Below are positions 17,648 through 26,180 of a stretch of DNA of 64,000 nt, in pieces. The notes under the pieces were generated by a model. The model searched no databases and had not been told where the DNA came from. It saw only the letters and a program-made list of their open reading frames with translations. The first letter of the stretch is position 1. The number at the start of each line of letters is the position of its first letter. The translations under genes and the position numbers were made by a program. Origin of the DNA: Stenotrophomonas sp. BIO128-Bstrain (GTDB lineage: Bacteria > Pseudomonadota > Gammaproteobacteria > Xanthomonadales > Xanthomonadaceae); assembly GCF_030128875.1 (NCBI RefSeq), contig NZ_CP124620.1, positions 2,294,001-2,358,000 of the forward strand. The letters run 5' to 3'.

Positions 17648-18241
17648 ATGACCTCGTTGCGACCTGCCTGCCTGGCCCTGCTGGCCGCGCTTTCCGCCCC
17701 GGCCTTCGCCGAAGCGCCACCGCTGGACCTGCCCGCCCTGATCGAATGCCGCCAGCGCGTGAGCGACTACGAGGCGGTCGCCCCGGTCGTGGCCGACCCG
17801 CTCAAGGCAGTCGCCAACGGCCTGCAGCCGCTGCCGCAGACCAACCAGTTCATGACCGAATTCCGCCTGGCCGCGCCGATCACGGTGTTCGGCGAGCGCG
17901 CCGAGTACATCGCCGTCGCCGGGGCCAGCATCATGGCCATCCTGGACCTGGCCGACCCGCGCCCGCTGGCCAAGCGCCTGGCCCTGGAAGACGGCGTGGA
18001 CACCCCCCGGAAATTCATGGCCGGGCGCGAGCTGGTCAGCCGCGACGTGACCGACCCGCGGACCGGCGAGGCCCTGATCGAATCGGTGATCCTGAGCCTG
18101 TCCACGGTCAACTCCCACCCGGGCAAGACCCTGGCCGGCTGCACCTACAGCCTGGACCTGCCGCCGGAGGAGGAAACACCGCCGGCCAGCCCCACCGCGG
18201 CCCCCTCGCCGGGCGTGAACCCGGCGGCGGCGAGGCGCTGA
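17648..18241 (+). CDS. Unknown secreted protein upstream of corC
   Basis: Predicted periplasmic protein of 197 residues. A clear signal peptide (LRPACLALLAALSAPAFA) is followed by a single soluble domain with two cysteines (ECRQ near residue 35 and GCTYS near 165), and a Pro/Ala-rich tail. No family recognised. It lies 82 bases after the membrane-protein gene and ends before a terminator-like hairpin. Confidence 0.7.
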   Translation: MTSLRPACLALLAALSAPAFAEAPPLDLPALIECRQRVSDYEAVAPVVADPLKAVANGLQPLPQTNQFMTEFRLAAPITVFGERAEYIAVAGASIMAILDLADPRPLAKRLALEDGVDTPRKFMAGRELVSRDVTDPRTGEALIESVILSLSTVNSHPGKTLAGCTYSLDLPPEEETPPASPTAAPSPGVNPAAARR

Positions 18242-18273
18242 CAGGCCCTCGCATCCTGATAGACTAAATCCAA

Positions 18274-18299
18274 CGCCCGGCCTGCCGGGTGCCTTTTTT
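18274..18299 (+). terminator. Terminator-like hairpin just ahead of corC
   Basis: A CCCGG-CCTG-CCGGG stem with flanking pairs is followed by CC and six T, ending only six bases before the corC ATG. It may end the preceding transcript or lie in the corC leader as an attenuator. An AT-rich TAGACTAAAT (18260-18269) directly upstream could be a -10 element. Confidence 0.75.
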
Positions 18300-18305
18300 C
18301 CAGAG

Positions 18306-19187
18306 ATGTCTGAAGACGACAGTAGTAGCTCCGCGCAGGAGCACAATGAAAAGAAGCGCAGCTGGCTCGAACGCCTGACCTCTGCCTTCTCCGGCGAACC
18401 CCACACCCGCGACGAGCTGGTGGCGGTACTGCACACCGCGCACGAAGACGGCCTGATCGCCGCGGACACGCTGCGGATGATGGAGGGCGCCATTTCGGTG
18501 GCCGAGCTCACCGTTGGCGACGTGATGATCTCGCGCTCGCAGATGGTCTCCCTGCCGGTCGAAGCCCCCTTCCTTGAACTGATGAAGCAGGTGGTCGAAT
18601 CCGGCCATTCGCGCTTCCCGGTGCACGGCGACAACAAGGACGACATCCTCGGCATCCTGCTGGCCAAGGACCTGCTGCGCGGCGTGGTCGCCGACAACGG
18701 GCCGGCCAACATCCGCGAGCTGCTGCGCCCGGCGGTGCTGATCCCCGAGGCCAAGAAGCTCAACGTGCTGCTGAAGGAGTTCCGGCTCTCGCGCAACCAC
18801 ATGGCCATCGTGGTGGACGAGTACGGCGGTGTTGCCGGGCTGGTCACCATCGAGGACGTGCTGGAGCAGATCGTCGGCGAGATCGACGACGAGCATGACG
18901 AGGCCGAGGACCACACCTCTCAGATCGCGATCCAGGCCGATGGCCAGTACGTGGTCGACGCGTTGACCGCGATCGAGGATTTCAACGAGCGCTTCGGTGC
19001 CACCTTCCCCGACGATGACTACGACACCATCGGTGGCCTGGTCACCGAGGCGATCGGGCACCTGCCCGAAACCGGCGATGAGCTCACCCTGGATCGCTTC
19101 GTGTTCCGGGTGGCGCGTGCCGATGCCCGCCGCGTGCAGGCGTTCCACGTGACCGTGCTGCCGCCCGACACCCACAACGAGGATTGA
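18306..19187 (+). CDS. corC: CorC/HlyC-family CBS-domain protein (YbeX)
   Basis: Cytoplasmic CBS-pair protein linked to Mg2+/Co2+ efflux, 293 residues. An N-terminal region is followed by the CBS pair (VGDVMISRSQMVSLPV and VDEYGGVAGLVTIEDVLEQIVGEIDDE) and a C-terminal CorC/HlyC transporter-associated domain ending VFRVARADARRVQAFHVTVLP. There is no DUF21 membrane domain, as expected for CorC. It is the ybeX position of the miaB cluster; a magnesium channel gene (corA) lies one gene downstream. Confidence 0.93.
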   Translation: MSEDDSSSSAQEHNEKKRSWLERLTSAFSGEPHTRDELVAVLHTAHEDGLIAADTLRMMEGAISVAELTVGDVMISRSQMVSLPVEAPFLELMKQVVESGHSRFPVHGDNKDDILGILLAKDLLRGVVADNGPANIRELLRPAVLIPEAKKLNVLLKEFRLSRNHMAIVVDEYGGVAGLVTIEDVLEQIVGEIDDEHDEAEDHTSQIAIQADGQYVVDALTAIEDFNERFGATFPDDDYDTIGGLVTEAIGHLPETGDELTLDRFVFRVARADARRVQAFHVTVLPPDTHNED

Positions 19188-19195
19188 CCCACGCC

Positions 19196-20452
19196 ATGCG
19201 GCCCCCTTTGAATCGGTGGTCGCTGTGCCGCCTGTTGTTCGTGTTGTCGCTGCTTGCGATGGCCAGCCTGCCCTTCGGGGCGCTGGCCGCGCAGGATGCC
19301 GCGCCCGCGCCCGCCACCGCGGCACCTGCCGGCGAGGCGCCGCGCATCGGCGTGGTCACCATGCAGCCGGGCGAGATCTTCTTCGAACGCTTCGGGCATG
19401 ACGCGCTGGTGGTGGTCGATCCGGTCACTGGCGAAGCGACCTCCTACAACTTCGGTTACTTCGACCCGAGCGAGTCCGATTTCATCGGCAACTTCGTGCG
19501 CGGCGACATGATGTACTACCTGGTCGCGCTGCCGCTCGGGCAGGATCTTTCCTACTACCAGGAGAGCGGCCGCGGCGCGAGCGTGCAGTGGCTGGACCTG
19601 ACGCCCGTGCAGGCGCGCACCCTGGCCGAATCGCTGGCCGAGCGCGCCAAGCCGGAAAACGCGCGTTACCACTACGATTACTACACCGCCAACTGCGCCA
19701 CCATGGTCCGCGATGCGATCGATGGTGCCCTCGGTGGCGGCCTGCATTCGCAGCTGTCGGGGCGCTCGCGCGGCAACACCTACCGCAGTGAATCGGTACG
19801 CCTGGCCTCGCCCTCGCCGTGGATGTGGCTGGGCTTCGATATCGGCCTGGGCCCGTTTGCCGACCAGCCACTGTCGCGCTGGCAGGAAGCGTTCGTCCCG
19901 ATGCGCCTGGCCGATGCGCTGCGCCAGGTCCGCAACAGCGAAGGGCGCCCGCTGGTGCAGGCCGAGCAGGAACTGCTGCCGCACCGGATCGCGCCGGAAC
20001 CGAGCGAGTCTCCCCGCCGCTGGTGGCCGTGGCTGCTGTGCGGCCTGATCGCTGCCGCAGGCGTGGTCGCACTGCGGCGCCGGCGTCGTCTGCTTGGTGG
20101 CCTCGCGCTGCCGTTCTGGCTGTTCTGCGGTATTGGCGGCGCACTGCTGACCTACCTGTGGGGCTTCAGCGCGCACCAGGCCGCCTGGGCCAACCGCAAC
20201 CTGCTGCAGCTCTCGCCGCTGTGCCTGCTGCTTGTCCCCGCCGCGGTCACCCTGCTGCGCGGCCGCGTGCCGCGCGCGTGGTTCCGGATCGTGCTGTGGG
20301 CGGTGGCCGGGCTGTCCCTGCTGGGGCTGGTGCTGCACTGGCTGACCCTGCAGGCGCAGTACAACCTGCAGTGGATCGTGTTGCTGCTGCCGATCCACGT
20401 GGCGCTGGCGTGGACGCTGGGCCGCCGTGACCTGCCCGTCACGGGCCGCTGA
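19196..20452 (+). CDS. DUF4105 membrane protein
   Basis: Envelope protein of 418 residues. After a signal sequence (RLLFVLSLLAMASLPFGALA) comes a periplasmic DUF4105-like domain with FERFGHDALVVVDP, SYNFGYFDP and YDYYTANCATMVRDAID; the Cys and His are typical of this NlpC/P60-like family. The C-terminal third has about five membrane helices. Enzymatic activity is unproven. The ATG at 19196 lies 8 bases after the corC stop, suggesting co-expression. Confidence 0.8.
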   Translation: MRPPLNRWSLCRLLFVLSLLAMASLPFGALAAQDAAPAPATAAPAGEAPRIGVVTMQPGEIFFERFGHDALVVVDPVTGEATSYNFGYFDPSESDFIGNFVRGDMMYYLVALPLGQDLSYYQESGRGASVQWLDLTPVQARTLAESLAERAKPENARYHYDYYTANCATMVRDAIDGALGGGLHSQLSGRSRGNTYRSESVRLASPSPWMWLGFDIGLGPFADQPLSRWQEAFVPMRLADALRQVRNSEGRPLVQAEQELLPHRIAPEPSESPRRWWPWLLCGLIAAAGVVALRRRRRLLGGLALPFWLFCGIGGALLTYLWGFSAHQAAWANRNLLQLSPLCLLLVPAAVTLLRGRVPRAWFRIVLWAVAGLSLLGLVLHWLTLQAQYNLQWIVLLLPIHVALAWTLGRRDLPVTGR

Positions 20453-20458
20453 CGCACG

Positions 20459-21466
20459 ATGCCCGCCATGGATACCGTCACACCCGATAACCCCGCCTGC
20501 GTCATCAACTGCGTTCACTACGATGACCAGGGCAAACGCCACGACATCAGCCTGGATGCGATCAGCGATGTGATCGCCAGCGACAACGGCTTCGTCTGGG
20601 TCGGCCTGTACGAGCCCGATGACAGCGTGCTGCTGAAACTGCAGGAAGAATTCGGCCTGCATTCGCTGGCCATCGAGGACGCCCGCAACGCGCACCAGCG
20701 GCCCAAGGTCGAGGCCTACGGCAATTCGCTGTTCGTGGTGGTGACCACCGCGCAGATGGTGGACGAGCGGATCCGTTACGGCGAAACGCACGCCTTCCTC
20801 GGCCCGCGCTTCCTGGTCACGGTGCGGCACGGCGCGTCGCTCTCCTATGCCGCCCCGCGCGCCCGCGTGGAGCGCGAGCCGGAGCTGCTGCGCACCATGG
20901 GGCCCTCGTACTGCCTGTACGCGGTGCTGGATTTCGTGGTCGACAACTACCTGCCGATCACCCAGCGCTACCGCGACACGCTGGAACTGCTGGAGAAGGA
21001 CATCTTCTCCGACAACTACAAACGCCACACCGTGGTGCGCCTGTACGAGCTCAAGCGCGAGCTCAACAAGATGCGCATGGCCGTGGCGCCGCTGCAGGAC
21101 ATGCTCTCGCAGATCAAGCGCTACCAGGGTGACCTGGTGCCGGACGAAGTGAAGCTGTACCTGCGCGACGTGCACGACCACGCGGTACGGATCAGCGATG
21201 TGATCGACACCCTGCGCGAAATGCTGGGCACCGCGCTGAGCGTGAATCTCTCGCTGGTTACCCTGGCCCAGGGCGAGACGGTCAAGCGCCTGGGTGCGTG
21301 GGCGGCGCTGCTGGCCGCCCCGACCCTGATCACCAGCTGGTATGGCATGAACTTCACGCACATGCCCGAGCTCGACAAGCCCTGGGCCTACCCGGCGATG
21401 ATCATCGGCGTGGGTGCGGTGTGCGTGGGCCTGTACCGGTTGTTCAAGCGCGCGCGCTGGCTGTAG
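20459..21466 (+). CDS. corA: CorA-family magnesium/cobalt transporter
   Basis: CorA-type divalent cation channel, 335 residues. A long cytoplasmic funnel with coiled helices (MRMAVAPLQDMLSQIKRYQGD) is followed by two C-terminal membrane helices. The signature YGMNF is at the end of the first and the basic tail FKRARWL follows the second. Its stop codon TAG lies inside the GTAG head of a degenerate SMAG palindrome. An ATG at 20468 is an alternative start. Adjacent to corC, it suggests a magnesium-handling group. Confidence 0.93.
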   Translation: MPAMDTVTPDNPACVINCVHYDDQGKRHDISLDAISDVIASDNGFVWVGLYEPDDSVLLKLQEEFGLHSLAIEDARNAHQRPKVEAYGNSLFVVVTTAQMVDERIRYGETHAFLGPRFLVTVRHGASLSYAAPRARVEREPELLRTMGPSYCLYAVLDFVVDNYLPITQRYRDTLELLEKDIFSDNYKRHTVVRLYELKRELNKMRMAVAPLQDMLSQIKRYQGDLVPDEVKLYLRDVHDHAVRISDVIDTLREMLGTALSVNLSLVTLAQGETVKRLGAWAALLAAPTLITSWYGMNFTHMPELDKPWAYPAMIIGVGAVCVGLYRLFKRARWL

Positions 21467-21510
21467 GCAGCGACCGTTGGTCGCTACGTTGGTGACCGTT
21501 GCTCGCTACG
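21463..21510. repeat. Degenerate SMAG palindromes at the corA stop
   Basis: GTAG-GCAGCGACCGTTGGTCGC begins with the corA TAG stop. A second imperfect unit in reverse orientation (about 21491-21509, ending CTAC) follows. Confidence 0.6.
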
Positions 21511-21537
21511 GCGGGCGACGGCTGGCCACGACGGTGG

Positions 21538-21639
21538 GTAGTGCCGGCCGCTGGCCGGCTCCTCCGGTGGCATGACCCTCATCTGATGTTCGCGGCCGTC
21601 CGGGGCATGGGCGTGAGCCGGCCAGCGGCCGGCACTACC
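21538..21639. repeat. SMAG/REP inverted dimer
   Basis: GTAG-TGCCGGCCGCTGGCCGGC (21538-21561) faces its reverse copy (21615-21639). It is placed between the convergent corA and SSADH genes. Confidence 0.85.
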
Positions 21640-21651
21640 CGGTTCATGGCG

Positions 21652-23016
21652 TCAGGCGACGTAGACGGTCTTGATGTTCATGAACTCATGGATGCCATGC
21701 TCGGCGAGTTCGCGGCCGAAGCCGGAACGTTTGCTGCCGCCGAAGGGGAGGCGCACGTCGCTCTTGACGATGGCGTTGACGAAGGCGGCACCACATTCCA
21801 GCTGTTGGGCGATGGCTTCGCCACGGGCCGCATCGGTGGTCCACACGCTGCCGCCCAGGCCGAAGGTGGTGTCATTGGCCACGCGCAGTGCTTCGGCGTC
21901 ATCGCCGACCCGCAGGATCGCCGCGGCCGGACCGAACAGTTCTTCGTCGTAGGCCGGCATGCCGGGGGTGACGTTGTCCAGGATGGTCGCTGGATAACCG
22001 GCATGCGAACCGGCCACCGGCTCGCCGCCCAGCAGCAGCTTGGCGCCCTTGGCGATGCTGTCCTGCACCTGCTTGTGCAGTTCGTCGCGCAGGTCCGCGC
22101 GTGCCATCGGGGCCAGCGTGGTGTTCTCGTCCTGCGGATCCCCGTAGACGCGCTTGCCTGCAGCGGCGACGAACTTCTCCACGAACGCATCGGCGATCGC
22201 ATCGACCACGATGAACCGCTTGGCCGCGATGCAGGTCTGCCCGCTGTTGTCGAAGCGTGACTTCACTGCTGCAGCCACCGTCTTTTCAAGATCGGCATCG
22301 TCCAGCACCACGAAGGCATCGCTGCCGCCCAGTTCCATCACGCACTTCTTGAGCTGGTCGCCGGCGTTGGCCGCGATGGAGCGCCCGGCGCGCTCGCTGC
22401 CGGTCAGCGTCACCGCCTTGACCCGCTTGTCGCGCAGCACTTCGGCGGCCTGGTCGTTGTCGATGTGCAGCACATCGAACACGCCTTCGGGCAGGCCGCC
22501 GTCGCGGCACACCGCCAGGATCAGGTCGGCGCACTGCGGCACGTTGCTGGCGTGCTTGAGCAGGGCCACGTTGCCGGCCATAAACGCCGGCGCGAGGAAG
22601 CGGAACACCTGCCAGATCGGGAAGTTCCAGGGCATCACCGCGAACACGCAGCCGATCGGCTCATAGCGCACGTAGCTGCGCTGGGCTTCGGTATCGATCA
22701 GCTGCGGCTTGAGGTAGTCAGCCGCATGGTCGGCGTAGAACTCGCAGGCCTCGGCGCATTTCTCGATCTCACCCAGCGCCTCCACCTTGAGCTTGCCCAT
22801 CTCGGTGGTCATCGCGTGCTGGATGTCGCCCTTGCGTTGGCGCAGCTGGGCGGCAATCGCGCGCAGGATCGCCCCGCGCTCCTGCAGCGAACGCGCCGCC
22901 CAGGCCGGGAACGCCCCGGCAGCTGCCGCCAGGCGCTGCTCGACCTCCTTGGCGGTGAGCAGTTCATGGCGATACGTGACCTGGCCGGTCGCGGGATTGA
23001 TGATGTCAGCGGTCAT
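21652..23016 (-). CDS. NAD(P)-dependent succinate-semialdehyde dehydrogenase (Sad/GabD-like)
   Basis: Aldehyde dehydrogenase of 454 residues. It has the catalytic cysteine in NSGQTCIAAKR and glutamate in VMELGGSDAF. The substrate-loop and N-terminus (TADIINPATGQVTYRHELLT) resemble the Sad/YneI group of succinate-semialdehyde dehydrogenases. It lies downstream of potFGHI on the same strand and would carry the last step of putrescine/GABA breakdown to succinate. The ATG at 23016 is chosen; a GTG one codon earlier is possible. A hairpin overlaps its ribosome-binding site. The substrate is inferred from family and context. Confidence 0.88.
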   Translation of the reverse strand: MTADIINPATGQVTYRHELLTAKEVEQRLAAAAGAFPAWAARSLQERGAILRAIAAQLRQRKGDIQHAMTTEMGKLKVEALGEIEKCAEACEFYADHAADYLKPQLIDTEAQRSYVRYEPIGCVFAVMPWNFPIWQVFRFLAPAFMAGNVALLKHASNVPQCADLILAVCRDGGLPEGVFDVLHIDNDQAAEVLRDKRVKAVTLTGSERAGRSIAANAGDQLKKCVMELGGSDAFVVLDDADLEKTVAAAVKSRFDNSGQTCIAAKRFIVVDAIADAFVEKFVAAAGKRVYGDPQDENTTLAPMARADLRDELHKQVQDSIAKGAKLLLGGEPVAGSHAGYPATILDNVTPGMPAYDEELFGPAAAILRVGDDAEALRVANDTTFGLGGSVWTTDAARGEAIAQQLECGAAFVNAIVKSDVRLPFGGSKRSGFGRELAEHGIHEFMNIKTVYVA

Positions 23017-23018
23017 CA

Positions 23019-23041
23019 CGGGTCTCCGAAAGTCAGACCCG
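23019..23041 (-). promoter_or_regulatory. Hairpin masking the SSADH ribosome-binding site
   Basis: On the minus strand CGGGTCT and AGACCCG form a perfect 7-bp stem ending two bases before the ATG. The Shine-Dalgarno GGAG straddles the loop and the 3' arm, so folding would limit translation start. Confidence 0.5.
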
Positions 23042-23132
23042 CATTGTGCGCCCGGCCTCGTGAGCCGGATGTTGCCGGATCAGGGTGAACGCCGCGACAC
23101 AGCGTCGCAGCAGCGCCCTGCCCCGGCACCGT

Positions 23133-23978
23133 TCAGATGGGGTCCTGCAGTGCCATCTGCATGTCACGCTGGCGGCGCTTCTCGGCCCGGGCCGTGATGT
23201 ACCAGCCCACCACGGCCGCGATCGACACCGCCAACACCATCAAGGTGGCCAGCGCGTTGATCTCGGGCTTGATGCCCATCCGCACCGAGGAGAACACCTT
23301 CATCGGCAGCGTGGTGGAGTTGGGACCGGCCACGAAGCTGGCGATCACCACGTCATCAAGGGAGAGCGTGAAGGCCAGCAGCCAGCCGGCCACCAGCGCC
23401 GGGGCGATGATCGGCAGGGTGATCTGGAAGAACACCTTGAGCCGGCTCGCGCCAAGATCCATGGCGGCCTCTTCCAGCGAGCGGTCCAGCTCCTGCAGCC
23501 GCGAAGACACCACCACGGTCACGAAGGACAGAGTGAAGGTGACGTGCGCGATCCAGATGCTGGTCACGCCGCGGCTGGGAAAGCCGGGGATGCCGCCCAT
23601 CGCCACCAGCAGGGTCATCAGCGAGAAGCCCAGGATCACTTCGGGCATCACCAGCGGTGCGGTGATCAACGCCCCGAACAGGGTCTTGCCCGGGAAGCGG
23701 CGCATGCGGGTCATCACCATCGCGGCCATCGTGCCGAGCACGGTGGCCGCGCAGGCGGTCCAGAATGCGACCTTCAGGCTGATCCACAGCGCGTCCAGGA
23801 TCTGGCGGTTGTTGAACAGCTCACCGTACCAGCGCGTGGAGAAGCCCGACCACACCGTGGCCAGCTTGGAGGCGTTGAAGGAATACACCATCAACAACAG
23901 GATCGGCAGGTACAGGAAGGCGAAGCCCAGCCCGAGCAGGCTCCAGCCCAACCAGCGGTTGCTGCGCACCATGCTCAT
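23133..23978 (-). CDS. potI: Putrescine ABC transporter permease PotI
   Basis: Inner-membrane permease of 281 residues with six membrane segments and the EAA loop LEEAAMDLGASRLKVFFQITLPII, which contacts the ATPase. It pairs with PotH. The start overlaps the potH stop by four bases (ATGA). Last gene of potFGHI. Confidence 0.95.
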   Translation of the reverse strand: MSMVRSNRWLGWSLLGLGFAFLYLPILLLMVYSFNASKLATVWSGFSTRWYGELFNNRQILDALWISLKVAFWTACAATVLGTMAAMVMTRMRRFPGKTLFGALITAPLVMPEVILGFSLMTLLVAMGGIPGFPSRGVTSIWIAHVTFTLSFVTVVVSSRLQELDRSLEEAAMDLGASRLKVFFQITLPIIAPALVAGWLLAFTLSLDDVVIASFVAGPNSTTLPMKVFSSVRMGIKPEINALATLMVLAVSIAAVVGWYITARAEKRRQRDMQMALQDPI

Positions 23979-24886
23979 GCCAGCTTTCCTTCCAGCTCGC
24001 GCTGCTGCATGCGGTTGAACAGCAGGATCGGCACCAGCAGCAGGGCCAGCATCACGATCGCCACCGCCGAGGCCGTCGGCCAGTCGCGGTTGTTGAAGAA
24101 CTCGCCCCACAGCACGCGACCGATCATCAGCGTGTCCGGCCCGCCCAGCATTTCCGGAATCACGAATTCACCCACGGCCGGGATCATCACCAGCATGCAG
24201 CCGGCGATGATGCCGGTGCGCGAGAGCGGCAGCGTGATCCGCATGAAGGCCTGCCACGGCTTGGCGCCGAGGTCGTAGGCGGCCTCGAGCAGGCGGTTGT
24301 CCAGCTTCACCAGGTTGGCGTACAGCGGCAGCACCATGAACGGCAGGTAGCAGTACACGATGCCGATGTAGGCTGCGGTCGGGGTATACAGGATCTGCAG
24401 CGGTGCATCGATCAGGCCCAGCTTGAGCAGCAGCTGGTTGAGCAGGCCGTTGCGGTCCAGGATGCCGATCCACGCATACACGCGGATCAGGAACGAGGTC
24501 CACGAGGGCAGCACCACCAGCATCATCGCCACGTTGCGTGCGGCCGGGCTCATCCGCGAGATCACATACGCCATCGGGTAGCCGATCAACAGCGTGAGCA
24601 GGGTCGAGATGACCGCGATCTTGATCGAGCTCAGGTAGGCCAGCAGGTACTGGTTGTCCTTGACCAGGGCCGCATAGCTGCCCAGGTTGAGCTTGAGCGA
24701 GAAGGCGCCGTCCACGTACTCCAGCAGCCAGGTGTACGGCGGCGAGCCGACCTGGGTGCGCGCGAAGGAGATCATCAGGATGATCACGAACGGCACCGCG
24801 AAGAACAGCAGCAGCCACAGGTACGGCGCGGCGATCACGCCGGCGCGCGTGCCCGGGAGCCAGCGCTTCCAGCCGGTCGCGCTCAT
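23975..24886 (-). CDS. potH: Putrescine ABC transporter permease PotH
   Basis: Inner-membrane permease of 303 residues with six membrane segments and the EAA loop LLEAAYDLGAKPWQAFMRITLPLS. An N-terminal cytoplasmic stretch precedes the first helix (LWLLLFFAVPFVIILMISFA). It overlaps both neighbours (potG and potI) by four bases, so the subunits are co-translated. Confidence 0.95.
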   Translation of the reverse strand: MSATGWKRWLPGTRAGVIAAPYLWLLLFFAVPFVIILMISFARTQVGSPPYTWLLEYVDGAFSLKLNLGSYAALVKDNQYLLAYLSSIKIAVISTLLTLLIGYPMAYVISRMSPAARNVAMMLVVLPSWTSFLIRVYAWIGILDRNGLLNQLLLKLGLIDAPLQILYTPTAAYIGIVYCYLPFMVLPLYANLVKLDNRLLEAAYDLGAKPWQAFMRITLPLSRTGIIAGCMLVMIPAVGEFVIPEMLGGPDTLMIGRVLWGEFFNNRDWPTASAVAIVMLALLLVPILLFNRMQQRELEGKLA

Positions 24887-26016
24887 GAGGTCAGCACCAC
24901 GCCGTCGTTGTCGCGCCAGTGCACCCAGACGGTGTCGCCCCAGGTCAGGCCATCGCTGGCCCAGCGCTGCGAGTTGGCGAAGTTGGACAGCACCTTGGCC
25001 CCGCTCGGCAGGCGCACATGGAACACCGAGTGGCTGCCGAAGTAGGCGGTCTCCTCGATCACGCCCTGCGCCTTGTTGGTGTCGCCGGCCGGTTCGTCCT
25101 TGCCGATCATCACCTTCTCCGGGCGCAGCGCGAAGGCTACCGGCTGGCCTTCGTAGCCGGTGATGCCGTGGGCGACGTAGATCGGCGCAGGGAACAGCGG
25201 CGTGCGCACCGTGACGTATTCGGGCAGGTCCTCATCGAGCACCCCGTCGAACAGGTTCACCGAACCGATGAACTCGGCCACGAACCGGTTGGCCGGCTGT
25301 TCGTAGATTTCATCCGGCTTGCCGACCTGCTGGATCCAGCCGGCATCCATCACCGCGATCCGGGTGGCCATGGTCATGGCTTCTTCCTGATCGTGGGTGA
25401 CCATCACGCAGGTCACCCCGGTGGTCTCGATGATGTTGACCAGCTCCAGCTGCATCTGCGAGCGCAGCTTCTTGTCCAGCGCGCCCATCGGCTCATCCAG
25501 CAACAGCAGCTTCGGGCCCTTGGCCAGCGACCGCGCCAGCGCCACGCGCTGCTGCTGGCCACCGGAGAGCTGGTGCGGTTTGCGCTTGGCCAGCTTGGTC
25601 AACTGCACCAGCTCCAGCATCTCGCCGACACGGCGATTGATCGCATCGCGGGCCATGCCGTCCTGCTTCAGGCCGAAGGCGATGTTCTGCTCCACCGTCA
25701 TGTGCGGGAACAGCGCATAGGACTGGAACATCATGTTGATCGGGCGCTGGTACGGCGGCAGCGCGTTGATGCGCTGGCCGTCCAGGTCGATGGTGCCCTG
25801 GGTGGGGGTCTCGAAGCCGCCCAGGCAGCGCAGCAGCGTCGATTTGCCGCTGCCCGAGCCACCCAGCAGCGCGAAGATCTCGCCCTTGCGCACGTCCAGG
25901 GTGACGTCGTCGAGCGCGACGAAGCCGTCGAACTCCTTGCGCAGCGCGCGGATGGACAGGTAACCCGGTTCCAGGACCGGGAGGACCGCGCCTTCCGGCT
26001 TGGCTTCAAATGGCAT
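24883..26016 (-). CDS. potG: Putrescine ABC transporter ATPase PotG
   Basis: ABC ATPase of 377 residues. Walker A is GGSGSGKST, the signature LSGGQQQR, Walker B LLLLDEP and the switch His in VMVTHDQEEAM, followed by a C-terminal TOBE domain. The ATG at 26016 gives the usual PotG length; an upstream start would add a Pro-rich leader. Separated from potF by a strong hairpin. Confidence 0.95.
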   Translation of the reverse strand: MPFEAKPEGAVLPVLEPGYLSIRALRKEFDGFVALDDVTLDVRKGEIFALLGGSGSGKSTLLRCLGGFETPTQGTIDLDGQRINALPPYQRPINMMFQSYALFPHMTVEQNIAFGLKQDGMARDAINRRVGEMLELVQLTKLAKRKPHQLSGGQQQRVALARSLAKGPKLLLLDEPMGALDKKLRSQMQLELVNIIETTGVTCVMVTHDQEEAMTMATRIAVMDAGWIQQVGKPDEIYEQPANRFVAEFIGSVNLFDGVLDEDLPEYVTVRTPLFPAPIYVAHGITGYEGQPVAFALRPEKVMIGKDEPAGDTNKAQGVIEETAYFGSHSVFHVRLPSGAKVLSNFANSQRWASDGLTWGDTVWVHWRDNDGVVLTS

Positions 26017-26145
26017 GGGGGGCGGCTCCAAGAGCGGCGGCAGGACGGGGGGAGCATCCCATTTTACCGGTGGTGGCCGCGTCATGTGCTACCCGGCGGG
26101 GCGGCCCGCGTTGCCGGCCCCGGACGCACGCGGCCCCCGAAACGA

Positions 26146-26170
26146 CGACGCCGGCGCGGGGCCGGCGTCG
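26146..26170. other. Strong hairpin between potF and potG
   Basis: CGACGCCGGC and GCCGGCGTCG form a perfect 10-bp stem with a 5-base loop, 10 bases past the potF stop and with no T run. It may stabilise the potF 3' end and so raise binding-protein levels over the permease subunits. Confidence 0.75.
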
Positions 26171-26180
26171 CAGGGGGCAC

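Noticed and set aside
19019..21361. 780-codon minus-strand open frame opposite corC, DUF4105 and corA
   Set aside because: Composition is His/Gln/Arg-rich with no domain sense; it is the antisense shadow of three well-supported genes in GC-rich DNA.
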